DNA from: Nonlabens sp. YIK11
Lineage (GTDB): Bacteria; Bacteroidota; Bacteroidia; Flavobacteriales; Flavobacteriaceae
DNA length: 64,000 bases
NCBI RefSeq assembly: GCF_001413925.1
Contig: NZ_LBMJ01000001.1
Location: forward strand, 310,001-374,000
Direction of reading: 5' to 3'
Of this stretch, positions 25,411 to 33,464 are shown in pieces (the first letter of the stretch is position 1; each line of letters begins with the position of its first letter). The notes beneath the pieces were generated by a model. The model made no database searches, had not been told where the DNA came from, and saw only the letters and a program-made list of their open reading frames with translations. The position numbers were made by a program, and so were the translations under genes.

Positions 25411-25764
25411 ATGGCAAAACGTGCATGTCCAGAATGTGGTGAAGAAGTACGAGGTCGTGCAGACAAGCGTTTTTGCAGCGATTATTGCCGTAATGTTGCG
25501 AACAATAAACTCAATCGCGACAGCAGTGCGCTCATGCGCAATATCAACAACAGGCTGCGCAAAAACTGGCGCGTGCTTAATGAGCTCAACCCATCTGGCA
25601 AAATAAAAACGACCCGTAATAAGTTGTTGTCCAAAGGGTTTGACTTCACCTTTTTTACCAGCATTTATACCACCAAAAAAGGAGCAACCTATTACTTTAT
25701 ATACGATCAAGGATATCTAGCCATGGACGAGGACAATTACCTGATTGTAAAACGAGATACTTAA
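25411..25764 (+). CDS. Small zinc-ribbon protein of unknown function
   Basis: 117 residues. N-terminal four-cysteine zinc site CPECG (C6, C9) and FCSDYC (C22, C26), the DUF2116-like treble-clef pattern, followed by a basic stretch and a C-terminal domain with TFFTSIYTTKKGATYYFIYD. Such proteins are conserved in Flavobacteriaceae without known function; nucleic-acid binding is inferred from the basic zinc ribbon. It is 15 nt before the M28 peptidase, so probably co-transcribed. Confidence 0.8.
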   Translation: MAKRACPECGEEVRGRADKRFCSDYCRNVANNKLNRDSSALMRNINNRLRKNWRVLNELNPSGKIKTTRNKLLSKGFDFTFFTSIYTTKKGATYYFIYDQGYLAMDEDNYLIVKRDT

Positions 25765-25779
25765 TTCCAACCATCTATT

Positions 25780-28149
25780 ATGAGAGCCAAATCCCATGTG
25801 ACGTCTGCTTTTTCCTTTCTTGTGCTCATCGCGATGATCTGGTATGCCTTTCATAGCCAGACGCCCAGCGGTAGTGTTGAGAACAATCTTCCTGCAAATG
25901 AATGGTCTACCGCCAGAGCACTGGCTCATGTCAAAGAACTTTCCAAAGCACCTCACTATGTAGGCAGCAAAGCCCACGAGGAAAACCGCATCTACATCAA
26001 GCGCCAGCTGGAAAAAATGGGGCTCAAAGTAGAGATCCAGACCGGTTTTACCATCGATGAGTACGGCAATCTAGCACGACCCAGCAATATCATATCTCGT
26101 ATTCCTGGAACTGGAAACACCGGTGATGCCATTGCCTTGATGACGCATTATGACAGCGATCCGCACAGTTCTTTGGGTGCCAGTGATGCCGCCTCTGGAG
26201 TTGCGACCATTCTGGAAGGCATTCGCGCCTATCTCACAGATAAAAAACCCGTCAACGACATCATCATCATCATTACAGATGCTGAAGAGTTAGGCCTTAA
26301 CGGTGCAGATTACTTTGTAAACAACCATCGCTATACAAAGGATATCAAAATGATCCTCAATTTTGAATCTCGTGGTAGCGGCGGTCCTAGCTATATGCTG
26401 GTAGAAACTAATGGAGGCAATCGCAAAATCATAGATGCCTTTAAAGCGGCTGATGTTGAATATCCGGTAACTAATTCACTCGCTTACAGCATCTACAAAA
26501 AACTACCCAACGATACAGATCTTACCGTCATGCGTGAAGATGGCGATATCAACGGTCTCAACTTTGCCTTTATAGGTGATCATATTGACTATCATACACA
26601 GTTGGACAATTATGAGAACCTGGACCGAAACACACTCGCTCACCAGGGCAGTTACCTCATGCCGCTGCTGGATTATTTTGCCGCCACAGACTTAAGCGAT
26701 GGTTTCAAGACAAAGGTAGGCACAGATGATATTTATTTCCCATTGCCCGTTTTGGGAATGGTTAGTTTTCCCTTTTCATGGATGTCCATCCTGATCATCA
26801 TCAGTGGGATTTTATTATTGGGCTTGATCATTTACGGCATTGCCAAAAAGCGCATTTCCTTAGGTCAAATGTTGGTTGGGTTTATACCGTTTTTGGGAAG
26901 TCTGGCTTTAAGTTATCTGGTACCGACCTACACCTGGCAAGCTATAAGGACCAGTCCTTTTTATGTAGAGCAATCCAGTGTTTTTCCCGCAACGGGATAT
27001 TTATGGGTGGCAGCAACCGCATTTTTTGGAATCGCGGTCGCCTTTCTACTCTATCATTTCTTTTATAACAAGACACGAGTGGCCAGTCATAGCGTTGCGC
27101 CGCTGATATTATTATGGATTATCTGCCTACTACTGGCATTTCCCGTAGGTGATTCTGGGTTAGTGCCTGCGGCCTATTTGCCGGGCGCTGGATTCTTTAT
27201 CATTCCGTTGATCTGTGGCTTGTTTTTGCTGTGGCTCAACATCTACCAAAAACGTCCCAGCTACCTCATTATGCTGCTACTCGCTATTCCAACGATCTTT
27301 ATTTTCGTGCCTTTTGTGGTGGCATTTCCCGTGGCGCTGGGCATGAATATTCTTTTTGTCGCCGCTGTTTTGAGCGTTCTGGTATTTGGCCTGCTCGTTC
27401 CTATTTTGGGACATTACCGCAAGAAAAAGTTGCTGGCAATACTGTCATTTTTGATATGTGGTGTTTTTGTTTATTTCGCTTTCGCGAAAGCGGAATTCTC
27501 TTCAACCACTCCACAAAAAACCAGCTTGGTCTATCTTCTTGATGCAGATTCACAAACCGCGCAATGGGCTACTTATGACAATCATTTGAGCGACTGGACC
27601 AAGGAAAAAATAGGTGACGATCCACAACCGGCAGATACCGGCGATGCCAAAACCATTGATTCAAAATACAATGGCCGATTCACTTATATAAAAGAAGCCA
27701 CAGCGATCAATCTGCCACCCGTAGAATCCCAAATCACGGTAGACACAACTGTCAACGGTTTGAGAACGATCAAACTTCTGGTACGTAGCGATCGCCAGGT
27801 AGATCGATGGGAAGTTTTTTGTGATCCTGAGTTTCAGTTTAGCAAGGCGGTCATCAATGGCGTCGTGGTTCCCATGGATGAGAATGGGAAGCCTTTTACC
27901 TATAGACGAGGCAACAGAATCATCTCCTACTATGTTTCTAATCAGGCACCGCTGGTTATGGAATTGACTTTTGACGCCACGCAATCTCCAGAATTTGATG
28001 TGTATGCCGCCAGTTTTGACTTGTTGGAGCAACCTGTTTTTGGAGTATCACAACGACCTGAAGATACCATGCCCATGCCCTTTGTATTAAATGATGCGGT
28101 AGTTGTTCAAAAACATATCACTACAAACCCAACGCCAGCTGATGAGTAA
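25780..28149 (+). CDS. M28-family membrane metallopeptidase
   Basis: 789 residues. One N-terminal membrane helix (about 9-25), a zinc-peptidase domain with ligands/catalytic residues H123 (MTHYDSD), D136 (GASDAASG), E169/E170 (TDAEELGLNGADYF), E196 (NFESRG) and a late His in GDHIDYHTQLDN, then about eight membrane helices (about 325-565) and a C-terminal extracytoplasmic domain (about 570-789). This is the layout of Fxna-like/ER-metallopeptidase-type M28 proteins. The peptidase domain should face the periplasm. Palindrome copy at 27477-27492 is read as FAFAKAEF at the end of the last helix. Confidence 0.88.
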   Translation: MRAKSHVTSAFSFLVLIAMIWYAFHSQTPSGSVENNLPANEWSTARALAHVKELSKAPHYVGSKAHEENRIYIKRQLEKMGLKVEIQTGFTIDEYGNLARPSNIISRIPGTGNTGDAIALMTHYDSDPHSSLGASDAASGVATILEGIRAYLTDKKPVNDIIIIITDAEELGLNGADYFVNNHRYTKDIKMILNFESRGSGGPSYMLVETNGGNRKIIDAFKAADVEYPVTNSLAYSIYKKLPNDTDLTVMREDGDINGLNFAFIGDHIDYHTQLDNYENLDRNTLAHQGSYLMPLLDYFAATDLSDGFKTKVGTDDIYFPLPVLGMVSFPFSWMSILIIISGILLLGLIIYGIAKKRISLGQMLVGFIPFLGSLALSYLVPTYTWQAIRTSPFYVEQSSVFPATGYLWVAATAFFGIAVAFLLYHFFYNKTRVASHSVAPLILLWIICLLLAFPVGDSGLVPAAYLPGAGFFIIPLICGLFLLWLNIYQKRPSYLIMLLLAIPTIFIFVPFVVAFPVALGMNILFVAAVLSVLVFGLLVPILGHYRKKKLLAILSFLICGVFVYFAFAKAEFSSTTPQKTSLVYLLDADSQTAQWATYDNHLSDWTKEKIGDDPQPADTGDAKTIDSKYNGRFTYIKEATAINLPPVESQITVDTTVNGLRTIKLLVRSDRQVDRWEVFCDPEFQFSKAVINGVVVPMDENGKPFTYRRGNRIISYYVSNQAPLVMELTFDATQSPEFDVYAASFDLLEQPVFGVSQRPEDTMPMPFVLNDAVVVQKHITTNPTPADE
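27477..27492. repeat. Dispersed palindrome, exact copy (in M28 peptidase gene)
   Basis: CGCTTTCGCGAAAGCG read as AFAKA at the end of the last membrane helix. Confidence 0.95.
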
Positions 28150-28912
28150 GATTATAGGCATTATGGGCTGTGGCTGGTTGGGAAAACCTCTAGCGATCCG
28201 GCTCTTGAAACAGAATTTTCAGGTCAAAGGAACCACGACCCGTATTTCCAAACTAGAGGAACTACGAGACGCCGGCATCGATCCTTATGTAGTGGATCTG
28301 GGAGAAACCTATATCGATGGTGGCATTGAAGCTTTTTTGGAAGGCTTGGAAGTCTTGGTGGTGAACATTCCGCCGGGTTTGAGGTCCAATCCCCAAAGTG
28401 ATTATGCCGGTAGGATTCGATTACTGCTTAGAAATATTGAAGCACACTCCAGCCTCAAAAAACTGATTTACGTTTCAACGACTTCAGTTTTTGAAGATCA
28501 AGCAGGTATTCCAATATATGATGAAGCTGCTAAACCTAACGCCCAAAATTCAAAAGGTAAAAAACTCATTGCCGCAGAAAAGGTGATTCAAAAAGCTAAC
28601 GCCACTACAACTATCATAAGACCTGGCGGACTCATAGGCGATGAGCGCCATCCCATCAAGATGCTGGCTGGCAGAAAAAATGTATCCAACCCAGCTGCAC
28701 CAGTTAACATGACTGATCGGGATTATTTGATCAATGTGATCACTAGCGTCATAGTAGGTGACCTACACGCACCTATAATTCACGCCATAAGTGAACCTCA
28801 CGAGTCAAGAGAATCCTATTACACAAAAATGGCTGATACATTCAACGTGGAAGCACCTACTTTTGAAGAAGGTAATTCTGTTGGGAAGAAGATTGTTTCT
28901 ACCATTGTGTAA
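28142..28912 (+). CDS. NAD(P)-binding epimerase-like protein (SDR family)
   Basis: 256 residues from ATG 28142, which overlaps the peptidase stop by 8 nt; a longer frame from 28103 would overlap more and lacks support. Rossmann motif IMGCGWLGKPLA at the front, then YVSTTSVFED with the SDR serine/threonine. The Tyr-x3-Lys pair expected in extended SDRs may be Y127-x11-K (IYDEAAKPNAQNSKGKK), so the active site looks altered. Related to YeeZ-type proteins. Substrate unknown. Its end overlaps the CYTH gene on the opposite strand by 14 nt. Confidence 0.8.
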   Translation: MSKIIGIMGCGWLGKPLAIRLLKQNFQVKGTTTRISKLEELRDAGIDPYVVDLGETYIDGGIEAFLEGLEVLVVNIPPGLRSNPQSDYAGRIRLLLRNIEAHSSLKKLIYVSTTSVFEDQAGIPIYDEAAKPNAQNSKGKKLIAAEKVIQKANATTTIIRPGGLIGDERHPIKMLAGRKNVSNPAAPVNMTDRDYLINVITSVIVGDLHAPIIHAISEPHESRESYYTKMADTFNVEAPTFEEGNSVGKKIVSTIV

Positions 28913-29363
28913 ATGGAGTACTTACTAGATAGGAATTATAATACCGTACATCGCCTGTGACTTCTTGACCTAGCCATTCCGGTTTTTCAAAAAGCTCTTT
29001 TTCATTTTGTAGTTCTACCTCTACTATGATAAGTCCGTTGTTTTCGCCATCAAAAACGTCCACTTCAAAGATGTGTTTACCTACAGGTATTTCAAAACGG
29101 GTTTTATCAATCACGCCTGGCAAGCATAATTTTAGAAGCTGCTGTGCCTCTTGAACATCAATTTCTTTTTCCCATTCAAACCTGCTGGTACCAGAATCAT
29201 TTGAAATTCCTTTGATGGTAAGAAAGCCTTGATCGCCTTTGATGCGCACGCGTACATTTCGTTCTGGATCACTGCTTAAATAACCTTGGACGATTTTTAA
29301 GCCTTTTAGGCCCTTCAGGAAATCAGCGTTCTCAATCAAGAATTTGCGTTCTATTTCTTGCAT
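28899..29363 (-). CDS. CYTH-domain protein (triphosphate tunnel metalloenzyme)
   Basis: 154 residues starting MQEIERKFLI, the ExExK signature (E3, E5, K7) of CYTH proteins; basic residues VRVRIKG and the acidic pair VEVELQNE complete the tunnel. Members are inorganic triphosphatases, thiamine triphosphatases or class IV adenylate cyclases; the bacterial short form is most often a triphosphatase. Directly adjacent to rnhA (no gap) and part of the leftward purN-rnhA-CYTH set. Confidence 0.88.
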   Translation of the reverse strand: MQEIERKFLIENADFLKGLKGLKIVQGYLSSDPERNVRVRIKGDQGFLTIKGISNDSGTSRFEWEKEIDVQEAQQLLKLCLPGVIDKTRFEIPVGKHIFEVDVFDGENNGLIIVEVELQNEKELFEKPEWLGQEVTGDVRYYNSYLVSTPFTQW

Positions 29364-29849
29364 TTACTTTTTGAATAAATCTTTCTCGCCAGCCTCAAAA
29401 CCCTCATCAATGAGATGCTTTTCTGGATGCGTGGCAGCATAAACAGCGAGTTGGTCACAACGCTCGTTTTGAGGATGGTCGTTGTGTCCCTTGATCCAGA
29501 CAAATTTGGCTGGAGCCTGATTATAAGCCTTTATAAATCGTTTCCAGAGGTCGACGTTCTTGACGTTCTTCCATTTGCGTCTTATCCAGCCGTCGATCCA
29601 CTTTTTATTGACTGCGTCACTTACATACTTGCTATCTGTGAAAACAGTGATGGGAATTTCTGGCTTTTTGATTTTTTCCAAGGCAACAATCACAGCCAGC
29701 AGTTCCATCCGGTTGTTGGTCGTCTTACGGTAGCCTTGAGCAAATTCTTTTTTGAAATTGCGTCCTACCTGTTCCATGACAATGCCGTAACCGCCAGGTC
29801 CTGGATTACCGCGTGAGCTACCGTCTGTATATATATGTACCTGATCCAT
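29364..29849 (-). CDS. rnhA: Ribonuclease HI
   Basis: 161 residues. Degrades RNA in RNA-DNA hybrids. Catalytic carboxylates are D9 (YTDGSSRGNPGPGGYG), E49 (NNRMELLAV), D72 (VFTDSKYV) and an Asp near 134 (NERCDQLA), a complete DEDD set. The ATG overlaps the purN stop by one base, so purN-rnhA-CYTH is a coupled leftward operon. Confidence 0.95.
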   Translation of the reverse strand: MDQVHIYTDGSSRGNPGPGGYGIVMEQVGRNFKKEFAQGYRKTTNNRMELLAVIVALEKIKKPEIPITVFTDSKYVSDAVNKKWIDGWIRRKWKNVKNVDLWKRFIKAYNQAPAKFVWIKGHNDHPQNERCDQLAVYAATHPEKHLIDEGFEAGEKDLFKK

Positions 29850-30412
29850 TAGCTCAATAATCCTTCAATGGTTTTGGGGAAATGCTCGTGTTCCAGTTCC
29901 AAGACTTTGCGGGCCACATCTTTGGGTGCATCTGTAGCTTCCAGTTCACAAACTGCCTGATGGATGATGGCACCTTCATCATAATGCTCGTTGACATAAT
30001 GAATGGTGATGCCACTCTCATTCTCTTTATTTTCCACCACAGCTCGATGCACATGGATACCATACATGCCTTTGCCTCCATAGTTAGGCAATAATGCCGG
30101 ATGGATATTGATGATTTTATTGGGGAAATCGACCACGAGATGCTCTGGGAACTTCCATAAAAAACCCGCGAGGACGATCAGGTCTGGATCTATACTTTTA
30201 AGTAGTTGATGAATGGAGTTCGCTTTCGCGAAAGCGAACTTGTTAAAACTCATCGCTGCAACACCAGATTTTCTAGCACGATCCAGCACACCAGCTTGAG
30301 GATTATTTGTTAAAATAAGCGACACCTTTATTTTTGCAGAGTCCTTAAAATAATCCAGTATGGCCTGCGCATTACTGCCGCCACCACTTGCAAAAATTAC
30401 GATCTTCTTCAT
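29849..30412 (-). CDS. purN: Phosphoribosylglycinamide formyltransferase
   Basis: 187 residues. Transfers the formyl group from 10-formyl-THF to GAR in purine synthesis. SGGGSNAQAI at the front binds the phosphate; NIHPALLPNYGGKGMYG carries the catalytic Asn and His, and the Asp follows in NEHYDEGAI. An exact palindrome copy (30221-30236) is read as KFAFAKAN in a surface region after the first helix. Head of the leftward operon; divergent from acpP. Confidence 0.94.
   Translation of the reverse strand: MKKIVIFASGGGSNAQAILDYFKDSAKIKVSLILTNNPQAGVLDRARKSGVAAMSFNKFAFAKANSIHQLLKSIDPDLIVLAGFLWKFPEHLVVDFPNKIINIHPALLPNYGGKGMYGIHVHRAVVENKENESGITIHYVNEHYDEGAIIHQAVCELEATDAPKDVARKVLELEHEHFPKTIEGLLS
30221..30236. 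repeat. Dispersed palindrome, exact copy with extended symmetry (in purN)
   Basis: CGCTTTCGCGAAAGCG flanked by AGTT and AACT, so the symmetry runs over 24 bp (30217-30240). Read as AFAKA. Confidence 0.95.
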
Positions 30413-30508
30413 TTATCAAATATAGGAATGTGGTTCATTAGGCATAAATGAAATCAGTATTTGATCTTCACATAATTTTAATAACCGTGGTTTTGTCGCA
30501 AAGTTTGT

Positions 30509-30516
30509 TATTTTTG
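30509..30516 (+). promoter_or_regulatory. acpP promoter -7 element
   Basis: TATTTTTG (TAnnTTTG), 30 nt before the acpP ATG. No TTG at the usual -33 distance. Confidence 0.4.
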
Positions 30517-30546
30517 CCATTCATTAAAAATTAAAACAAGATTATT

Positions 30547-30783
30547 ATGTCTGACATTGCATCAAGAGTAAAAGCGATTATCGTTGACAAACTAGGCGTG
30601 GACGAGAATGAGGTAGTAACTGAAGCTAGCTTCACTAATGACCTGGGCGCTGACTCACTTGACACCGTTGAGCTGATCATGGAATTTGAAAAGGAATTTG
30701 ATATTCAAATCCCAGACGATCAAGCAGAAAACATCGCTACTGTAGGTCAAGCTGTTTCCTATATAGAAGAAGCAAAAGCTTAA
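30547..30783 (+). CDS. acpP: Acyl carrier protein
   Basis: 78 residues, acidic, with the phosphopantetheine serine S37 in [10 protein letters not shown]. Carries growing acyl chains in fatty-acid synthesis. First of acpP-fabF-rnc, 10 nt before fabF: a conserved bacterial order. Confidence 0.97.
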   Translation: MSDIASRVKAIIVDKLGVDENEVVTEASFTNDLGADSLDTVELIMEFEKEFDIQIPDDQAENIATVGQAVSYIEEAKA

Positions 30784-30793
30784 TTAAGAGTAC

Positions 30794-32041
30794 ATGGAAT
30801 TAAAGCGAGTTGTCATTACAGGAATGGGCGCCCTAACACCTATAGGTAACAACCTACAGGAGTACTGGGAAGCGTTGAAAGCAGGAAAAAGCGGCTGTGC
30901 CGACATCACCTATTTTGATACAGAACATTTCAAGACAAAATTCGCTTGTGAACTCAAAGACTTTAAAGTCGAAGATTTCATAGACCGTAAGGAAGCTAGA
31001 CGTATGGATCGTTTTGCCCAGTACGCACTGGTAGCAGGCGACGAGGCGATAGCTGACTCCGGACTTGATACCGACTCTATTGATAAGAATAGAGTCGGTG
31101 TTATCTGGGGCGCCGGTATAGGTGGCCTGGAAACTTTTCAAGAAGAGGTTAAGGCGTTTGCAAACGGTAACGGTACGCCACGTTTCAATCCTTTCTTCAT
31201 CCCTAAAATGATTGCAGATATCGCTCCGGCCCACATTTCCATCAAGTATGGATTCATGGGACCTAATTATACTACGGTTTCTGCATGTGCATCGAGTGCA
31301 AATGCGATGCTCGACGCCATGAATTATATACGATTGGGCCACTGTGACGTTATTGTCACCGGTGGATCAGAGGCTGCGGTGACGCAGGCTGGAATGGGTG
31401 GATTCAATGCCATGCATGCCCTATCGACCCGCAACGAGAGTCCAGAAACAGCTAGCAGACCTTTTGACGCGACCAGAGATGGTTTTGTCCTGGGTGAAGG
31501 TGCTGGTGCACTGGTTCTTGAAAGTTATGAATATGCCAAAGCTCGCGGAGCAAAAATCTATGCTGAGGTCATCGGCGGTGGATTCTCCAGCGATGCCTAT
31601 CACATTACCGCACCAGATCCAGAAGGAAAAGGAGTGATTGCCGTTATGAAAAACACATTGGAGAATTCTGGTATCAAACCAGAAGATGTGGATCACATCA
31701 ATACTCATGGTACTTCCACACCGCTAGGTGATGTGGCAGAACTTAAGGCGATTAAAGCCGTATTTGGTGATCACGCTCCCAAAATCAGTATCAATTCTAC
31801 AAAATCGATGACAGGCCACCTACTGGGTGCTGCCGGCGCCATCGAGTCTATTGCCAGTGTAATGGCGATCAATCACGGCATTGTGCCACCTACCATCAAC
31901 CACACCACGGTTGATGAAAATATTGATCCTAGCCTACACCTTATCCTTAATCAACCAGAACAACGCGAGGTAAAAGTTGCGTTGAGCAATACCTTCGGTT
32001 TTGGAGGTCACAACTGTTGTATTGCCTTTAGAAAAATCTAG
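30794..32041 (+). CDS. fabF: Beta-ketoacyl-ACP synthase II
   Basis: 415 residues. Condenses malonyl-ACP with acyl-ACP. The nucleophile is C165 in TVSACASSANAM; the two catalytic histidines lie in THGTSTPLGD and SMTGHLLGAAGA; FGFGGHN closes the active site. Normal length. Operon with acpP and rnc. Confidence 0.96.
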   Translation: MELKRVVITGMGALTPIGNNLQEYWEALKAGKSGCADITYFDTEHFKTKFACELKDFKVEDFIDRKEARRMDRFAQYALVAGDEAIADSGLDTDSIDKNRVGVIWGAGIGGLETFQEEVKAFANGNGTPRFNPFFIPKMIADIAPAHISIKYGFMGPNYTTVSACASSANAMLDAMNYIRLGHCDVIVTGGSEAAVTQAGMGGFNAMHALSTRNESPETASRPFDATRDGFVLGEGAGALVLESYEYAKARGAKIYAEVIGGGFSSDAYHITAPDPEGKGVIAVMKNTLENSGIKPEDVDHINTHGTSTPLGDVAELKAIKAVFGDHAPKISINSTKSMTGHLLGAAGAIESIASVMAINHGIVPPTINHTTVDENIDPSLHLILNQPEQREVKVALSNTFGFGGHNCCIAFRKI

Positions 32042-32057
32042 AATCTGAAACGATCAG

Positions 32058-32810
32058 ATGAATAGAATTAAAAGTCTTTTTTCCTCACGTAAAACAACAC
32101 CTTTAGTATTAGATACAGAAAGGCTACAAAAAGGAATTAAAGCAATTACAGGACTTACTCCTAAAAACATCAATATTTATCATACTGCTTTCACGCATAA
32201 GTCCATGGGACTCAAATGTGAAGATGGCAATGTCATAAGCTATGAGCGCCTGGAATTTTTAGGCGATGCCATTCTAGGTGCCATCATCGCAGAGTACATC
32301 TACAATGAGGTTCCCAGTGGTGATGAAGGATATCTAACAAAGATGCGTTCTAAGATAGTGAGCCGCGAACATCTCAATGAACTGGGACAAGATTTTGGCC
32401 TGCTCGCGTTTGCCAAAACCCAAGTGCCGCCTAAAAATTTTGGGAACAACATCTACGGGAATCTTTTTGAAGCCCTTGTTGGTGCGGTTTATCTGGATAG
32501 AGGTTACGTATCCTGTAAGAAATTCATCTGCAAAAAAGTGGTTGAGCCTTATGTGGATATCCATAAACTGGAAGGAAAGGTCATCTCATACAAAAGCCTG
32601 TTGATTGAATGGTGTCAGAAAAACAAGAAAATATTTGATTTTGATGTCTATGAGGATACTGGCTTTAATGAGGTAAGACACTTTGCGGTTAAATTTTCAA
32701 TTGATAAAAAAGTCGTCGCAAAGGCTCGAGCAACATCAAAGAAAAAAGCAGAAGAAAAAGCCAGTAAGCGAGCATTTTTTGCTTTGCAGGACCGTATTGC
32801 CAAGAAGTAA
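32058..32810 (+). CDS. rnc: Ribonuclease III
   Basis: 250 residues. Endonuclease for double-stranded RNA (rRNA and mRNA processing). RNase III signature ERLEFLGDAILG with E66 and D70; the second acidic pair lies in NLFEALVGAVYLD. A C-terminal double-stranded RNA-binding domain occupies about 175-245 (KKKAEEKASKRAF). The N-terminus has a 25-residue basic extension. Third gene of acpP-fabF-rnc. Confidence 0.95.
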   Translation: MNRIKSLFSSRKTTPLVLDTERLQKGIKAITGLTPKNINIYHTAFTHKSMGLKCEDGNVISYERLEFLGDAILGAIIAEYIYNEVPSGDEGYLTKMRSKIVSREHLNELGQDFGLLAFAKTQVPPKNFGNNIYGNLFEALVGAVYLDRGYVSCKKFICKKVVEPYVDIHKLEGKVISYKSLLIEWCQKNKKIFDFDVYEDTGFNEVRHFAVKFSIDKKVVAKARATSKKKAEEKASKRAFFALQDRIAKK

Positions 32811-32847
32811 CCATCGCGGATCTTGCCAACCAGGTCTGTGATCATTT

Positions 32848-32863
32848 CGCTTTCGCGAAAGCG
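32848..32863. repeat. Dispersed palindrome, exact copy with extended symmetry (intergenic)
   Basis: CGCTTTCGCGAAAGCG flanked by ATTT and AAAT, a 24-bp perfect inverted repeat (32844-32867), 37 nt beyond the rnc stop codon. Confidence 0.95.
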
Positions 32864-32891
32864 AAATACAACAAAATCAATGTTTTACTTA

Positions 32892-32906
32892 TTAACGAAA
32901 ACGTTT
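32892..32906 (+). promoter_or_regulatory. Candidate operator shared with gdhA
   Basis: TTAACGAAAACGTTT, identical to the sequence in the gdhA leader (minus strand 16182-16196). It lies about 50 nt upstream of the TATTTTTG box at 32957, a position suited to an activator or looping repressor. Confidence 0.4.
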
Positions 32907-32956
32907 GCGTAATTAAACTTACCATCTTCAACGCCACCTTTCAAGCAGTGTTAGGT

Positions 32957-32964
32957 TATTTTTG
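32957..32964 (+). promoter_or_regulatory. -7 element of the 32979-pyk promoter
   Basis: TATTTTTG (TAnnTTTG), 14 nt before the ATG at 32979. Confidence 0.45.
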
Positions 32965-32978
32965 TAGATTGATTACTT

Positions 32979-33464
32979 ATGGGCACTCACAAATTAGTTG
33001 ATTGGGATATGGAAGATGAGCCGTTTGTGCTCATAGGCATCCATTCCACTTGTGAACCTTACAGAATGGCTTATTTTATAAATAAGTACCTCAAGGTTTC
33101 TTTTAAGAGACAGGAAAAGGATCAAGATATCACCTTACAGGAATACATTGCCAGATTTCCCGTGTATCATTATAAGGATGTGGATCAAAATGCTTCCTTA
33201 TATTTGATTCCCAACCACTGCCGGGCTCAAATCAAATCAACATCCAGTGCTGGTTTGTTTGCTACCCATCAAGTGGACGAGATAAAAACAACATTGATAA
33301 AAGAGTATCGCACAGTGGATTTTTTACTTAAGATTGAGAAGGATCCAGAACATTTCCCATTAAAGAAATTGCTGAGCGAACTTAACGAGATACCACAGGT
33401 CATATCAGTCTATCAAGCTGATGCAACCTCGATAAAAAATACGGATTATTTAATTTTCGAATAA
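32979..33464 (+). CDS. IPExxxVDY-type family protein
   Basis: 161 residues without signal or membrane segment. The position rnc-this gene-pyk, the length and the segment IKEYRTVDFLLKI match the small Bacteroidota family named for IPExxxVDY; here the motif is IKExxxVDF, slightly divergent. Its function is unknown. The stop overlaps the pyk ATG by one base (TAATG), so it is coupled with pyruvate kinase, suggesting a role tied to central metabolism or simply a shared promoter. Confidence 0.75.
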   Translation: MGTHKLVDWDMEDEPFVLIGIHSTCEPYRMAYFINKYLKVSFKRQEKDQDITLQEYIARFPVYHYKDVDQNASLYLIPNHCRAQIKSTSSAGLFATHQVDEIKTTLIKEYRTVDFLLKIEKDPEHFPLKKLLSELNEIPQVISVYQADATSIKNTDYLIFE

